A DNA stretch of 64,000 bases from Opitutaceae bacterium (GTDB lineage Bacteria; Verrucomicrobiota; Verrucomicrobiia; Opitutales; Opitutaceae). The notes beneath the pieces are model-generated. The model saw only the letters and a program-made list of their open reading frames with translations, had not been told where the DNA came from and searched no databases. Of this stretch, positions 9,201 through 16,430 are shown piece after piece; within the stretch, counting starts at the first letter, position 1, and each line of letters opens with the position of its first letter. The DNA lies in assembly GCA_030648295.1 (NCBI GenBank), contig JAUSID010000163.1:124001-188000 (forward strand), read 5' to 3'. The translations under genes were made by a program, and so were the position numbers.

Positions 9201-9242
9201 GGCGAGCGCGAACGCGGCGAGGAGGCTCAGGGTCTGCTTCAT
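6204..9242 (-). CDS. TonB-dependent outer membrane receptor
   Basis: The 1012-residue protein has a signal peptide (MKQTLSLLAAFALASSIAAQ). It is followed by a carboxypeptidase-regulatory-like beta-sandwich (about 28-110, GTISGRVFNPATGEYV), a plug domain (about 130-250, with GEFLKYLPGVDIEF and IRIQGMDPEYTAVTVDGE) and a 22-strand-type barrel ending in a terminal Phe (LGIRGTF). It should import a bulky glycan or other large ligand using TonB energy. No SusD-like gene is adjacent. The start at 9242 is chosen because the signal peptide begins there. It is divergent from the XylR-type regulator and upstream of the secreted hydrolases on the same strand, which suggests import of their products. Confidence 0.93.
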   Translation of the reverse strand: MKQTLSLLAAFALASSIAAQTPSTGTISGRVFNPATGEYVRNAEIVVAGTNQSAVSTDGGQYTLPNLPPGAVTLKVTYTGYHAAPASVQVQAGQTSQQDFNLISTETRGADGAVVKLGEFVVSADREGNAKAIMDQRKNMNVSNVVASDVFGNIHEDNPGEFLKYLPGVDIEFSADQPRAIRIQGMDPEYTAVTVDGERVPSGDAYVQFLGTANTAAGDSSRQVALTDVSLSSIESIEVFKTNSADLDADAPAGTVNMRMRRAFDRKGRHISWQLSALANSTEFHLNRVYGLDDEKHRRVKPGGSISYSDVFLDRRLGVIATLSRSTSFSQEQRVVPRVSTTPEAGDPRPVVINQLSYQDNPRTSERGSVAATIDFKATPHLALSLRASYNYSEFRSSNHTLNFQFSANNNTVNGRATVRGDGLTVLETGPSTDANRFVQNNAGRGFQKLGDSLSVSPGFEYKRGRLLVDGRLSYSASLSTIRGIEEGYVSGFTQANLAGVNFRAERSSPNTTDWVIRQTSGPDWNDPASFKNPGIGDEYRDGKHQIFTGTLNARYDLPLRFPTWLKVGIKSNEQVRDYISLFDALKWAYVGPGGGTTGSYGDPATPMNFISPALTKHPFAKFWGTTSGLPPSFPSRPAITEAFKAHPEWFRETTTATQWVNSYIKSDKDYEEQVNAAYIMGFAKLGRLRMQTGLRWEETKTASKEYDPLLLSQVREAGFPVSGNEASTIAGLEYRYRSRPRVIRTGQYDNFFPTFSAKYDIRPNLMAHFGYNQAIQRPGFNHVSGLWAVNEDALIVSVPNPGLLPENTEKYMTRLEYYFEPVGHLGIGAFQTNVENMREAHEYTAEEFGVDDPFYFDYIFRTQASGSGKRRLKGYEVDYRQQLAFLPGIFRGLGIYANYTRTLSTTRKSGVAPHHIKGGFSFRYRRLGLGANVSWYPDTPRSNQYQFRREYTSIAANLDFKLAQNTSLFIIGKNITNEVEVEAQVTPDGHEWDRQYSHYGSIWTLGIRGTF

Positions 9243-9388
9243 GATTTGGGGCTGGGCTGGTCGGCCGGAGAAGCCGCCCCGGGGACCGGTGCCGTGGCTG
9301 GCGGGCGCCGTTGGGGCAGCACCCATCAAACCAGTTCACCGCCGGATCGTCATTGAAGCTTTGCGGAAAAATCTTGTGCTTCTGCGTC
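9243..9388. promoter_or_regulatory. Divergent promoter region between TonB receptor and XylR-type regulator
   Basis: The two divergent starts are 146 bases apart, so both promoters and any operator must lie here or in the adjacent 5' coding ends. No convincing sigma-70 pair or long palindrome was found by eye, and no Shine-Dalgarno sequence precedes either start. Confidence 0.5.
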
Positions 9389-10606
9389 ATGGTCAAACCG
9401 CGTGCCCCCCGCCGCGTCGGCGGCCGCGACGGACCGGCGCGGTTGCCGCTGGCCCGCGTGGCCCTGCTGATCGAGTCGTCACGCGCCTTCGGGCGCGGTG
9501 TGTTGGACGGCATCGCCGAGTGCCTGCGGCGGCAGCGGTGGCTGGTGTACTACCAGGAGGGTGGCCTCGGAGAACTGCTGCCGAAATGGTTCGGCGCCTG
9601 GCAGGGCGACGGCATTATTGCACGGATCGAGGATCGGCGGATGGCCCGCATCCTCGCGCAGAAGGGTATTCCCATCGTGGATATCCGGGGGGTCTGCGCG
9701 GTTCCCGGCGTGCCGGTCGTCAAGACGGACAACACGGAAATTGCGCGGCTCGCCGCCGTGCACCTGCGCAATTGTGGCCTCGAGCACTTTGGCTACTGCG
9801 GCTACGAGGGGGCCGAATATTCGAACAAGCGGGGCGAGGTGTTCGCCGGGTTCATCCGCGAAGCGGGTTTCCCTTGCCGCGTGTTCACGACGCGGGAACG
9901 GCGGCTCGCCGGCGTCCGCTCGCAAGAGCAGTTTGGATGGGCGCACGAGGACCATTTGATTGAGTGGCTGCGGAGCCTGCCGAAACCGGTCGGGGTGATG
10001 GCCTGCAACGACGCGCGCGGCCACCAGCTCCTGAACGCGGCCCGGCAGCTGGGCATTGCCGTTCCCGGTGAGCTGGCCGTCATCGGGGTCGACAACCACG
10101 AGACGATTTGCGAACTGGCGGTGCCGCCGTTGTCGAGCGTGGAACAGAACACGGGCGCCATCGCGCGCGAAGCCGTCGCCCTGCTCGAACGGATGATGCG
10201 CGGCCAGCCGCCGCCCGCCGCCCCGCTGCTGGTGAAGCCCTGCAAGGTCGTGCCGCGGCGTTCGACGGACGTGCTGGCCGTGCCCGATCGAAACCTGCGG
10301 AAGGCGATTGTGTGCATTCGGAATCAAACCGCGCGGGGCGTGGGCGAGATCGCGAAGATTGCCGGCGTGTCGCGGCGGGATCTCGAGCGGCGGTTCGCCG
10401 CCGTCTTCGGGCACTCGCCCGGGCAGGAGGTGCTCGCCGTCCAACTCCAGACGGTGAAGAAGCTGCTGACGGAGACGGACTGGCCGCTGTACCGCGTGGC
10501 GGAAAAGGCCGGCTTTCGTCACCCGGAATATCTGAACGTGGCCTTCAAGCGGCAGACCGGAATGACTCCCCGCAGCTATCGGCTGCAACTGAGGCGCCCG
10601 GCTTGA
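9389..10606 (+). CDS. XylR-type transcriptional regulator (sugar-binding domain + AraC HTH)
   Basis: The 405-residue protein has the architecture of XylR. A LacI/ribose-binding-like ligand domain occupies about residues 20-290 (VALLIESSRAFGRGVLDGI, VMACNDARGHQLLNAARQLGI, VIGVDNHETICELAVPPLSSVEQN). A C-terminal AraC helix-turn-helix pair spans about 300-405 (GVGEIAKIAGVSRRDLERRF, VAEKAGFRHPEYLNVAFKRQTGMTPRSYR). There is no N-terminal LacI DNA-binding domain. The start at the ATG in MVKPRAPRR is chosen because the upstream extension shows no similarity to the family. It likely senses a pentose or related sugar and controls the divergent TonB receptor and/or the catabolic genes downstream (inference from position). 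Confidence 0.9.
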   Translation: MVKPRAPRRVGGRDGPARLPLARVALLIESSRAFGRGVLDGIAECLRRQRWLVYYQEGGLGELLPKWFGAWQGDGIIARIEDRRMARILAQKGIPIVDIRGVCAVPGVPVVKTDNTEIARLAAVHLRNCGLEHFGYCGYEGAEYSNKRGEVFAGFIREAGFPCRVFTTRERRLAGVRSQEQFGWAHEDHLIEWLRSLPKPVGVMACNDARGHQLLNAARQLGIAVPGELAVIGVDNHETICELAVPPLSSVEQNTGAIAREAVALLERMMRGQPPPAAPLLVKPCKVVPRRSTDVLAVPDRNLRKAIVCIRNQTARGVGEIAKIAGVSRRDLERRFAAVFGHSPGQEVLAVQLQTVKKLLTETDWPLYRVAEKAGFRHPEYLNVAFKRQTGMTPRSYRLQLRRPA

Positions 10607-10667
10607 GGCGGCAATGCGGCGCCGCTGCCGGCCACGCCAGGCGGGATAAATGCAGTTGAAAGGTGGA

Positions 10668-10694
10668 GCGGCCTGCTCCCCAGGCCGCTTTTTT
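10668..10694 (+). terminator. Rho-independent terminator after the XylR-type gene
   Basis: Stem GCGGCCTG/CAGGCCGC with a five-base loop is followed by six T residues. It separates the regulator from the BKACE gene, so the catabolic genes need their own promoter in 10695-10829. Confidence 0.85.
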
Positions 10695-10829
10695 CGAGTG
10701 AACAGCCGCTGGCGATGAGCAGGGAGGTGCTGGCGCCCGCGGTCGTCGCGTGCGCGCGCCGCAAACGCTCAAGATTCTGCCGTGAAGTCTCAATGACTTT
10801 GGGGCGCGACTCGGCTTTACTCAGGGCGG

Positions 10830-11702
10830 ATGCAAGACGCTGATTCCGCTCCCCGGCCGGCCGCCGTCGTCATCACGGTCGCTCCGGTCGACTACGCGCA
10901 TATCGACCCGTTTCCTTCGGCGGCCGCACTGGCCGAAGATATATGCGCCAGTCACGCCGCCGGCGCGGCCGTCGTGCACTTCCATGTCACCGATGCGAAG
11001 GGGGCCGCCACGAGCGATACGACGTTCTTCGATGGTGTCGTCGAGCAGGTGCGCGAACGAAGCGACATCATCGTCCAGGCCTCCACCGGCGGCGTCGGTG
11101 TGCCTTGGGAGGTGCGGACGGCGTCGCTGAAGGCGCGGAACATCGAGATGGCCTCGTTGAACATGGGTTCATGCAATCTCTTCGGCCGCGCCTATATCAA
11201 CACGCCGGCCGATATCGCCGCACTGGGCACGAGCATGGCCGCGGCAAAGGTCGTGCCCGACATGTGTTTCTTCGAGCCGGGGTTCTTCACCTCGCTGGAC
11301 GCGCTGGAGAACCGGGTCCCGCCGGCACAGCGAAATGTCTACAGTCTTTGCCTTGGATTCCCGGGCACACTTCCGGCGACCGTCGCGAACCTCGCCTTCA
11401 TGATGTCGAAGCTCCCCTCGGGAGCCGAGTGGACGCTCGTTCATCATGGTGCACCCGACTTCGCGCTGCTCGCCGCCGCGGTTTCCGCCGGGGGAAACAT
11501 TCGGGTGGGTTTCGAGGATTCGCGCGAACTGGGCGCGGGCGCTTGCGCGATACGCAACGCCGAACTGGTGGTCCGGGCCGCCGCGCTCGTGCGGCAGCTC
11601 GGCCGCACCGTCGCGACTCCAGCCGAAGTCCGCCGGCGGTACGCCATCACAGTGCCTGCGGCCGCCGCGCCGGCCAAGCCGGCCGCACTTTCCCGGTGCT
11701 GA
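10830..11702 (+). CDS. Beta-keto acid cleavage enzyme (BKACE/Kce family)
   Basis: The 290-residue protein matches the BKACE family (formerly DUF849). These Zn-dependent TIM-barrel enzymes condense a beta-keto acid with acetyl-CoA to give acetoacetate and a CoA ester. The barrel starts ITVAPVDYAHIDP. The metal-binding HxH is His50/His52 (VVHFHVTD), and a late GFEDSRELGAGA carries the conserved acidic residue near the C-terminal catalytic region. The length fits the family. The keto-acid substrate cannot be predicted. It leads a same-strand series of sugar-acid-type genes, suggesting a role in degrading the carbon source handled by the locus (inference). Confidence 0.88.
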   Translation: MQDADSAPRPAAVVITVAPVDYAHIDPFPSAAALAEDICASHAAGAAVVHFHVTDAKGAATSDTTFFDGVVEQVRERSDIIVQASTGGVGVPWEVRTASLKARNIEMASLNMGSCNLFGRAYINTPADIAALGTSMAAAKVVPDMCFFEPGFFTSLDALENRVPPAQRNVYSLCLGFPGTLPATVANLAFMMSKLPSGAEWTLVHHGAPDFALLAAAVSAGGNIRVGFEDSRELGAGACAIRNAELVVRAAALVRQLGRTVATPAEVRRRYAITVPAAAAPAKPAALSRC

Positions 11703-11711
11703 CCGCGGCCG

Positions 11712-11774
11712 CTTCACTTCCACTCTCACGCTCACTTTCCCTCTCACTTTCACTTTCACTTTCACTCTTACTCC
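11712..11774. repeat. CT-rich degenerate tandem repeat (TTTCAC units)
   Basis: The gap between the BKACE and racemase-like genes is almost entirely made of CTCAC/TTTCAC words on one strand. The track ends directly before the ATG at 11776, leaving no room for a normal ribosome binding site. Comparable CT-rich tracks occur at 39762-39799 and 50582-50638. Confidence 0.8.
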
Positions 11775-11775
11775 C

Positions 11776-12480
11776 ATGCGCACCCTGGCGATGTTACATA
11801 CGGTCCACTGGTATAAGCAGTCCGTGATCGAGCCTTTTGCCGAAGCCTGGCTCGCCGCGAACCCGGACATCCATGCGATCAACATAATGGATGACTCGCT
11901 GCTGGCCGAGTCGCTCGAGCATGGCGGTCCGACCGCGGCCGTCATCGCACGGATGGGGCTGTATGTGGCCGCGGCCGTCCGGTGCGGCGCCGATGTCATC
12001 ATGTCGAGCTGCACCACGATGGGCGTTGCCATCGAACAGGCGCAAAAGAGCTGCCCGGTGCCGCTCTTCAACATCGACGAACCCATGGCCCGCGAGGCGG
12101 TGAGGCTTGGCCGCCGGCTCGGCATCCTCGCGACCGTGCCGACGAGCGCACCGGCAACCCGCCGTTTGCTCCAACGCGAGGCGCTCGCCGCCGGCAAATC
12201 GATCGAAATCGAGACGGTGATCAATGAGCCTGCATTCAGTGCGTTGTTGGCGGGAAACCGCGCGGAGCACGACCGACTGGTGCACGCAGAGATGAACCGG
12301 CTCGCTTCGCAGGTGGATGTGATCGTGCTGGGTCAGATTAGTCTGGCGCAGATCCAGCACCGGCCCGGCGTTCCCGTACTGCAGGTGGGCCATTCCGGCT
12401 TCGCGTATGCGCGCCAGTTGCTGAACGAGGTGCCGGCGCGGAAACCGGCGCCGGTTCGGCAGGGGGCCGCTGCGTGCTAG
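11776..12480 (+). CDS. Asp/Glu racemase-superfamily protein with one catalytic Cys
   Basis: The 234-residue product has the two-lobed Asp/Glu/hydantoin racemase fold. The first catalytic cysteine is clear (DVIMSSCTTMG, Cys79). The second lobe reads VDVIVLGQISLAQ, where a Gln replaces the second Cys of two-base racemases, so this is unlikely to be a classical amino-acid racemase. Relatives with altered second lobes include decarboxylases, maleate isomerases and uncharacterised enzymes. The start at 11776 follows a CT-rich repeat with no Shine-Dalgarno sequence. It lies between the BKACE gene and an MFS carrier, so a step in the same pathway is likely. Confidence 0.8.
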   Translation: MRTLAMLHTVHWYKQSVIEPFAEAWLAANPDIHAINIMDDSLLAESLEHGGPTAAVIARMGLYVAAAVRCGADVIMSSCTTMGVAIEQAQKSCPVPLFNIDEPMAREAVRLGRRLGILATVPTSAPATRRLLQREALAAGKSIEIETVINEPAFSALLAGNRAEHDRLVHAEMNRLASQVDVIVLGQISLAQIQHRPGVPVLQVGHSGFAYARQLLNEVPARKPAPVRQGAAAC

Positions 12481-12664
12481 CCGGGAAATTTCACGCTCTG
12501 CTCCGCTGCGAACGCACCGTGTGTTCGCTTGTGCTGTGCGCCGGCGCGCGCTCCACGATTTCCCGGCTAGCGCGCACTCTTTCCACCGCGGCACCTTGGC
12601 CGCAACCAAAGGAGCGTCACCGGTGAGGGCCATCGCAGCTCTCAAGTTCGGTGAAATTTCCCGG
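12477..12664. repeat. Nested inverted repeats with CCGGGAAAT / ATTTCCCGG ends
   Basis: A perfect 13-base inverted pair, CTAGCCGGGAAAT (12477-12489) and ATTTCCCGGCTAG (12558-12570), includes the racemase stop codon. A second perfect 14-base pair, CCGGGAAATTTCAC (12481-12494) and GTGAAATTTCCCGG (12651-12664), brackets the whole 186-base gap up to the MFS start. A related pair with similar spacing occurs at 24250-24341. Function unknown; it may form an RNA stem-loop or a mobile miniature element. Confidence 0.75.
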
Positions 12665-12666
12665 CC

Positions 12667-14097
12667 ATGATGGCGACACCCTCGCCCGAGCCCGCGTCGG
12701 CCGAGAGCGGCGCAGCCGCGCCGCCGGCCGGGCGTCCCAGCCACCGGCGGTTCATCCTGATCGGGCTCGTGTTCCTGCACACGCTGCACACGTACATCGA
12801 TCGCGTGTGCATCTCGGCCGCGACGGGCGAGATCAAGGCCGAGCTCGGGATCGGAGACCAGATGATGGGGCATATTTTTGGGGCGTTCGCGATCGGCTAT
12901 GCGCTCTTCCAGATTCCGGCCGGTTGGATGGCCGACCGTTTTGGTCCGCGCCGCGCGCTGGCCTGGGTCGTGGCCGCCTGGAGTTTCTTCACGGCCGCGA
13001 CGGGCCTGGCGTTCAACGCCGCCTCGCTGCTGGTGATACGATTTCTTTTTGGCGTGGGGGAGTCGGGCGCTTTCCCCGGGGCGACGCGTGCCCTCTACGC
13101 GTGGCTGCCGCCGCGCGAGCGCGGAATCGCGCAGGGGATCTTTCATTCGGGTGCGCGGGTTGGAGCCGCACTGTCACTGCTCCTGCTGCCGTGGCTGATC
13201 GGCTGGATTGGCTGGCGCTGGATGTTCCTCGTCGCGGGCGCGAGCGGCCTCTTGTGGGTGTCGGCCTGGTATTGGTGGTACCGTGACAACCCGGCGCAGC
13301 ATCGCGCGGTGAACGCCGCGGAACTCGCGCTCATCACCCGCGGCGCGGCGGAACAACCCGGCGAGGCCAGCGCCCCCCTCTGGAGCATTCTCACCTCGTG
13401 GAACCTCCTGCTGGCGACGTTTCAATACATCGCAAGCAACGCGACGTTCTTCATCAGTTTCACGTGGCTGCTGCCGTACCTGCAAACCCGGTGGGGCCCG
13501 GCGGCTTCGATGCTCGCACCCGTGCCCCTGGTCTGCGGCACGTTCGCACAATGGTTTTCCGGCTGGACCGTCACGACCCTCCACCGGCATGGCGCCCATG
13601 TCGCTTCGCGCCGGCTTCCGGCCATCGTGGGGTTCGTCATCAGCGCGACGGGGCTGATCCTGTGCGCCACCGCTTCGCCTGATTCGCCGACCGCATTTGT
13701 GGTGTGTTTCAGCATCGCAGTCTTCGGGGTCGAGATGACGATCAGCCCGAGCTGGGCATTTTGCATGGACATTGGCGGGGCACACTCCGGCACGGTGTCG
13801 GGCGCGATGAACATGGTCGGCAACCTCGGTTCGGCGGCGAGCGCGATACTGTTTCCCTGGTTCATCGCCCACGTGACGCTGCCGGTGGTGGCGGAGCGCA
13901 CCGGCACCGCCAATTCCTTTTTCGTGTTTGCGGCCGGGCTCAACCTGCTCGGGGCCACGGCCTGGCTGGGGATGAATCCGCTCCGCGCGGAAACAGCCGG
14001 TTCCCCGGCCCGGCGGCAATGGCGCATCGCGCTGTTCGTCGCGCTGCTGGTGCTGGTCGCGGCCGCTGTGGTGCTGCCGAAATTTTTCCTGAAATGA
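12667..14097 (+). CDS. MFS transporter, anion:cation symporter type
   Basis: The 476-residue carrier has 12 predicted helices. The family motif between helices 2 and 3 is GWMADRFGPRRALAW, with FGVGESGAFPGATRALYAWLPPRERG around helix 4, as in hexuronate, galactonate and glucarate carriers. The N-terminal 25 residues are Ala/Pro-rich and cytoplasmic; the C-terminus adds an extra hydrophobic segment after the twelfth helix. Its stop overlaps the start of the sugar isomerase (ATGA), so the two are translationally coupled. Uptake of a sugar acid or small carboxylate is inferred from family and context. Confidence 0.9.
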   Translation: MMATPSPEPASAESGAAAPPAGRPSHRRFILIGLVFLHTLHTYIDRVCISAATGEIKAELGIGDQMMGHIFGAFAIGYALFQIPAGWMADRFGPRRALAWVVAAWSFFTAATGLAFNAASLLVIRFLFGVGESGAFPGATRALYAWLPPRERGIAQGIFHSGARVGAALSLLLLPWLIGWIGWRWMFLVAGASGLLWVSAWYWWYRDNPAQHRAVNAAELALITRGAAEQPGEASAPLWSILTSWNLLLATFQYIASNATFFISFTWLLPYLQTRWGPAASMLAPVPLVCGTFAQWFSGWTVTTLHRHGAHVASRRLPAIVGFVISATGLILCATASPDSPTAFVVCFSIAVFGVEMTISPSWAFCMDIGGAHSGTVSGAMNMVGNLGSAASAILFPWFIAHVTLPVVAERTGTANSFFVFAAGLNLLGATAWLGMNPLRAETAGSPARRQWRIALFVALLVLVAAAVVLPKFFLK

Positions 14098-14639
14098 TCA
14101 CGCGTCACGAATACACGCACTTCCAGCAGCGCGCCGCGGCGATGATCCGCGAGGCCGGCATCCGGCTCACCGAGGCGGAGGCTGCCCGGATCGAGGTCGT
14201 CGATTTCGGATTGAGCCGGGTCGCCGTCGAAGGGGTGCAGGTCTTCACCCTGTTCGCCACGGATCGAATCAGCGCGAAAGTGCTCGTGATGCTGCCGAAC
14301 CAGACGGAGCCGGAGCACTGGCACCCGCCGGTCGGCGCCGATCCCGGGAAAGAGGAAACCATCCGCGTCATCGCGGGCACGCTGAACTTCTATGTGCCGG
14401 GCGAGGACACGCTGCAACACGGCTGGATACCGGCCGGCAAGGAACATTGCTACACGTGCCGGCACGAGATCGTCATGCAGCCCTGCGACCAGCTCACGCT
14501 GCCGCCGAATACCAAGCACTGGTTCCAGGCGCCCGCCTCGGGCGCGGTGTTCTACAGCTTCTCCACCTGCGTGCGCGACGGCCTCGATCGCTTCAGCGAT
14601 CCCGCCATTGTGCGGCAGACGAGGATCGTCGAGGAATAA
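14094..14639 (+). CDS. D-lyxose isomerase-like cupin
   Basis: The 181-residue cupin matches the D-lyxose/D-mannose ketol-isomerase family. The metal site is visible: PEHWHPP gives His75 and His77, GKEET supplies the Glu at 87/88, and PPNTKHWF supplies His142. Family members interconvert D-lyxose with D-xylulose or D-mannose with D-fructose in the cytoplasm. The start is fixed by a four-base overlap with the MFS gene. The pairing implies that the imported compound is or becomes a substrate of the isomerase. That would fit a pentose-sensing XylR at the head of the locus, although this is inference. Confidence 0.88.
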   Translation: MITRHEYTHFQQRAAAMIREAGIRLTEAEAARIEVVDFGLSRVAVEGVQVFTLFATDRISAKVLVMLPNQTEPEHWHPPVGADPGKEETIRVIAGTLNFYVPGEDTLQHGWIPAGKEHCYTCRHEIVMQPCDQLTLPPNTKHWFQAPASGAVFYSFSTCVRDGLDRFSDPAIVRQTRIVEE

Positions 14640-14701
14640 GCTGAAGGCGTAGGGGAATGAGGGAGGGGGGAACGGAGTTGGGAGCAGGGAAACGCTCTCT
14701 C

Positions 14702-14735
14702 AAGTCCGCCATCCGCAATCCGAAATCCGCCATTG
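14702..14735. repeat. ATCCGCAATCCG-type low-complexity repeat
   Basis: Degenerate run of ATCCGCAATCCGAAATCCGC words between the convergent isomerase and phosphatase genes, touching the phosphatase stop codon at 14737. The same family is at 35572-35609, 35681-35712, 41463-41600, 43275-43312, 57668-57700 and 59528-59562. Confidence 0.85.
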
Positions 14736-14736
14736 G

Positions 14737-16338
14737 CTACACCGCTGCTTCGATCGCGACGAGGCACACGTCGTCTTCGAAGGCGGTGCGGCCGCTGTGT
14801 TTTTCCATCTCGCGCAGGACGCGATCGCAAATCTCGCTGGCGCCGCGGCCGCGGCCCTGCGAGAGCAGCCCGCGCATCCGCTCCTCGCCGAACAGGTTGC
14901 CGGCGGTGTTGCTGGCCTCGAGGACGCCGTCGGTGTAGGCGAGGAGCGAATCGCCGGGCCCGAAGTCGCATTCGTGGGCCGTGTATCCGAAATTGGACAA
15001 CAACCCCGCCGCCGGCTCCGGATCCGCCGGCACCAGCCGCTCGATGATGCCCGAGCCAGCATGGAGCACGAGGGGCGGGGGATGGCCCGCGTTGCCGTAC
15101 GCCAGTTTGTGCGTCGCGACGTCGATGACCGCGAAGAAGGCGGTGGTGAACACCGGCTGGCCGGTTTGCTCGACGATGGGCATCAACGACCGGTTTATTT
15201 CGCTGAGCACGTGCGCGGGATCCGACGCGCGTTTGCCCATTTCCTCGACCACGCCGCGGACCAGCGCCGTCAGGAGGCCGGCGCGAACGCCGTGGCCCAT
15301 CACGTCACACACCAGCACGCCGCATTGTGTGTCCGATAGTTGGATGAAGTCGAAAAAGTCGCCGCCCAGCGTGGTCGTGGGCAGGTACCTATGGGCGAAC
15401 TGCAGCGCACTGCGGGCCGCCGGGACGTGCCGCGGAAACACGGGGTACGCGCGATTGAGAAACGCCTCCTGGATTTGCCGCGCCATCCGCAGGTCCGCCT
15501 CCATCTCCGCCGTGCGACGCTGCAACTCCGCCTCGGCCAGCTTGCGGCGGGTGATGTCGTGGCTGATGCCCACCAGCCCGATCAGGCGCCCCTGCAGATC
15601 GCGGAGCGGCACCTTCGTGACCAGCGACCACTGCACGTGGTCCACCTTGCCGAAATCGGATTTTTCCTGGTTCAGGATTTGCAGCCCGCCGTCCATGACG
15701 GCGCGATCATCCGCGAGCGCCTGGAGCCCGCGTTCGCCGGGGAAGAAGTCCAGCGTGGTGCGGCCGACCGATTCGGCCTGGGCCGCCACGCCGAGGATCT
15801 CGAGGTGCGCCTTGTTGTTGAGCACGTACCGCGACGCGCGATCTTTCACGTACAAACGGCTCGGCAGATGATCGATGATGGTCCGGAGCAGATTCCGCTC
15901 CTCGACCAGCTGCGCCTCCGCCTCCTTGGCCTCGGTCACATCGCGGGTCAGTCCGAATGTGCCGATGATTTCGCCCGAGGCATCGCGCCATGGCATCTTG
16001 GTCGAGGATGCCCAGCCCTGCTTGCCGTCGCGCATCGTGAGCCGCTCGATCTTCGCGATGATCGGTTTGCCGGTGCGCATGATCTCCTGTTCGTCGGCGA
16101 AGGCATGCTCCGCATGTTCGCGGGAGAAGAAATCGAAATCAGTCTTGCCCACGCACTGCTCGGTCGAGGTGGCGCCGAGCGAGCGCGCGTGCGCGGCGTT
16201 GTTGCGCACGAACCGGCTCTGCCGGTCCTTGAAGTAGATCCGGTCCGGGATGTTATCCATCAGCATCCGCAGGATTTCCGAATCAAGCGAATGCGCGTTG
16301 ATGTCGAGGGGCGGGCGGGAGGCGGATGGTTCGCTCAT
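14737..16338 (-). CDS. PAS-PAS-SpoIIE (PP2C-type) phosphatase
   Basis: The 533-residue protein carries two PAS domains (about 18-140 and 145-270; DRIYFKDRQSRFVRNN and SRLYVKDRASRYVLNN are their starts). A short coiled coil follows (RRTAEMEADLRMARQIQEAFL). The PP2C-like serine phosphatase domain (about 305-533) has GGDFFDFIQL, CDVMGHGVRAGLLTALVR, GNAGHPPPLVL and YTDGVLEA. Such proteins dephosphorylate anti-sigma-factor antagonists in partner-switching systems; no STAS or anti-sigma gene is nearby. There are no membrane helices, so sensing is likely cytoplasmic. The start at MSEPSASRPP is preferred over one 16 codons upstream on length and composition. Confidence 0.9.
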   Translation of the reverse strand: MSEPSASRPPLDINAHSLDSEILRMLMDNIPDRIYFKDRQSRFVRNNAAHARSLGATSTEQCVGKTDFDFFSREHAEHAFADEQEIMRTGKPIIAKIERLTMRDGKQGWASSTKMPWRDASGEIIGTFGLTRDVTEAKEAEAQLVEERNLLRTIIDHLPSRLYVKDRASRYVLNNKAHLEILGVAAQAESVGRTTLDFFPGERGLQALADDRAVMDGGLQILNQEKSDFGKVDHVQWSLVTKVPLRDLQGRLIGLVGISHDITRRKLAEAELQRRTAEMEADLRMARQIQEAFLNRAYPVFPRHVPAARSALQFAHRYLPTTTLGGDFFDFIQLSDTQCGVLVCDVMGHGVRAGLLTALVRGVVEEMGKRASDPAHVLSEINRSLMPIVEQTGQPVFTTAFFAVIDVATHKLAYGNAGHPPPLVLHAGSGIIERLVPADPEPAAGLLSNFGYTAHECDFGPGDSLLAYTDGVLEASNTAGNLFGEERMRGLLSQGRGRGASEICDRVLREMEKHSGRTAFEDDVCLVAIEAAV

Positions 16339-16430
16339 ACGGCTGGGAGGCACTCGGCGGAAATGAAAGGCCGGGAGCAGAACCAACTCCGACGCGGAAG
16401 GCGACCCTCTAGTTCCGCCGTTCGCGCGGA

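Noticed and set aside
11712-11774. CRISPR-like array
   Set aside because: The units are 6 bases long without spacers; it is a simple low-complexity repeat.
13704-14093. Upstream extension of the lyxose isomerase-like frame
   Set aside because: This part overlaps the MFS gene in another frame; the ATGA overlap at 14094 gives the natural start and the cupin domain begins there.
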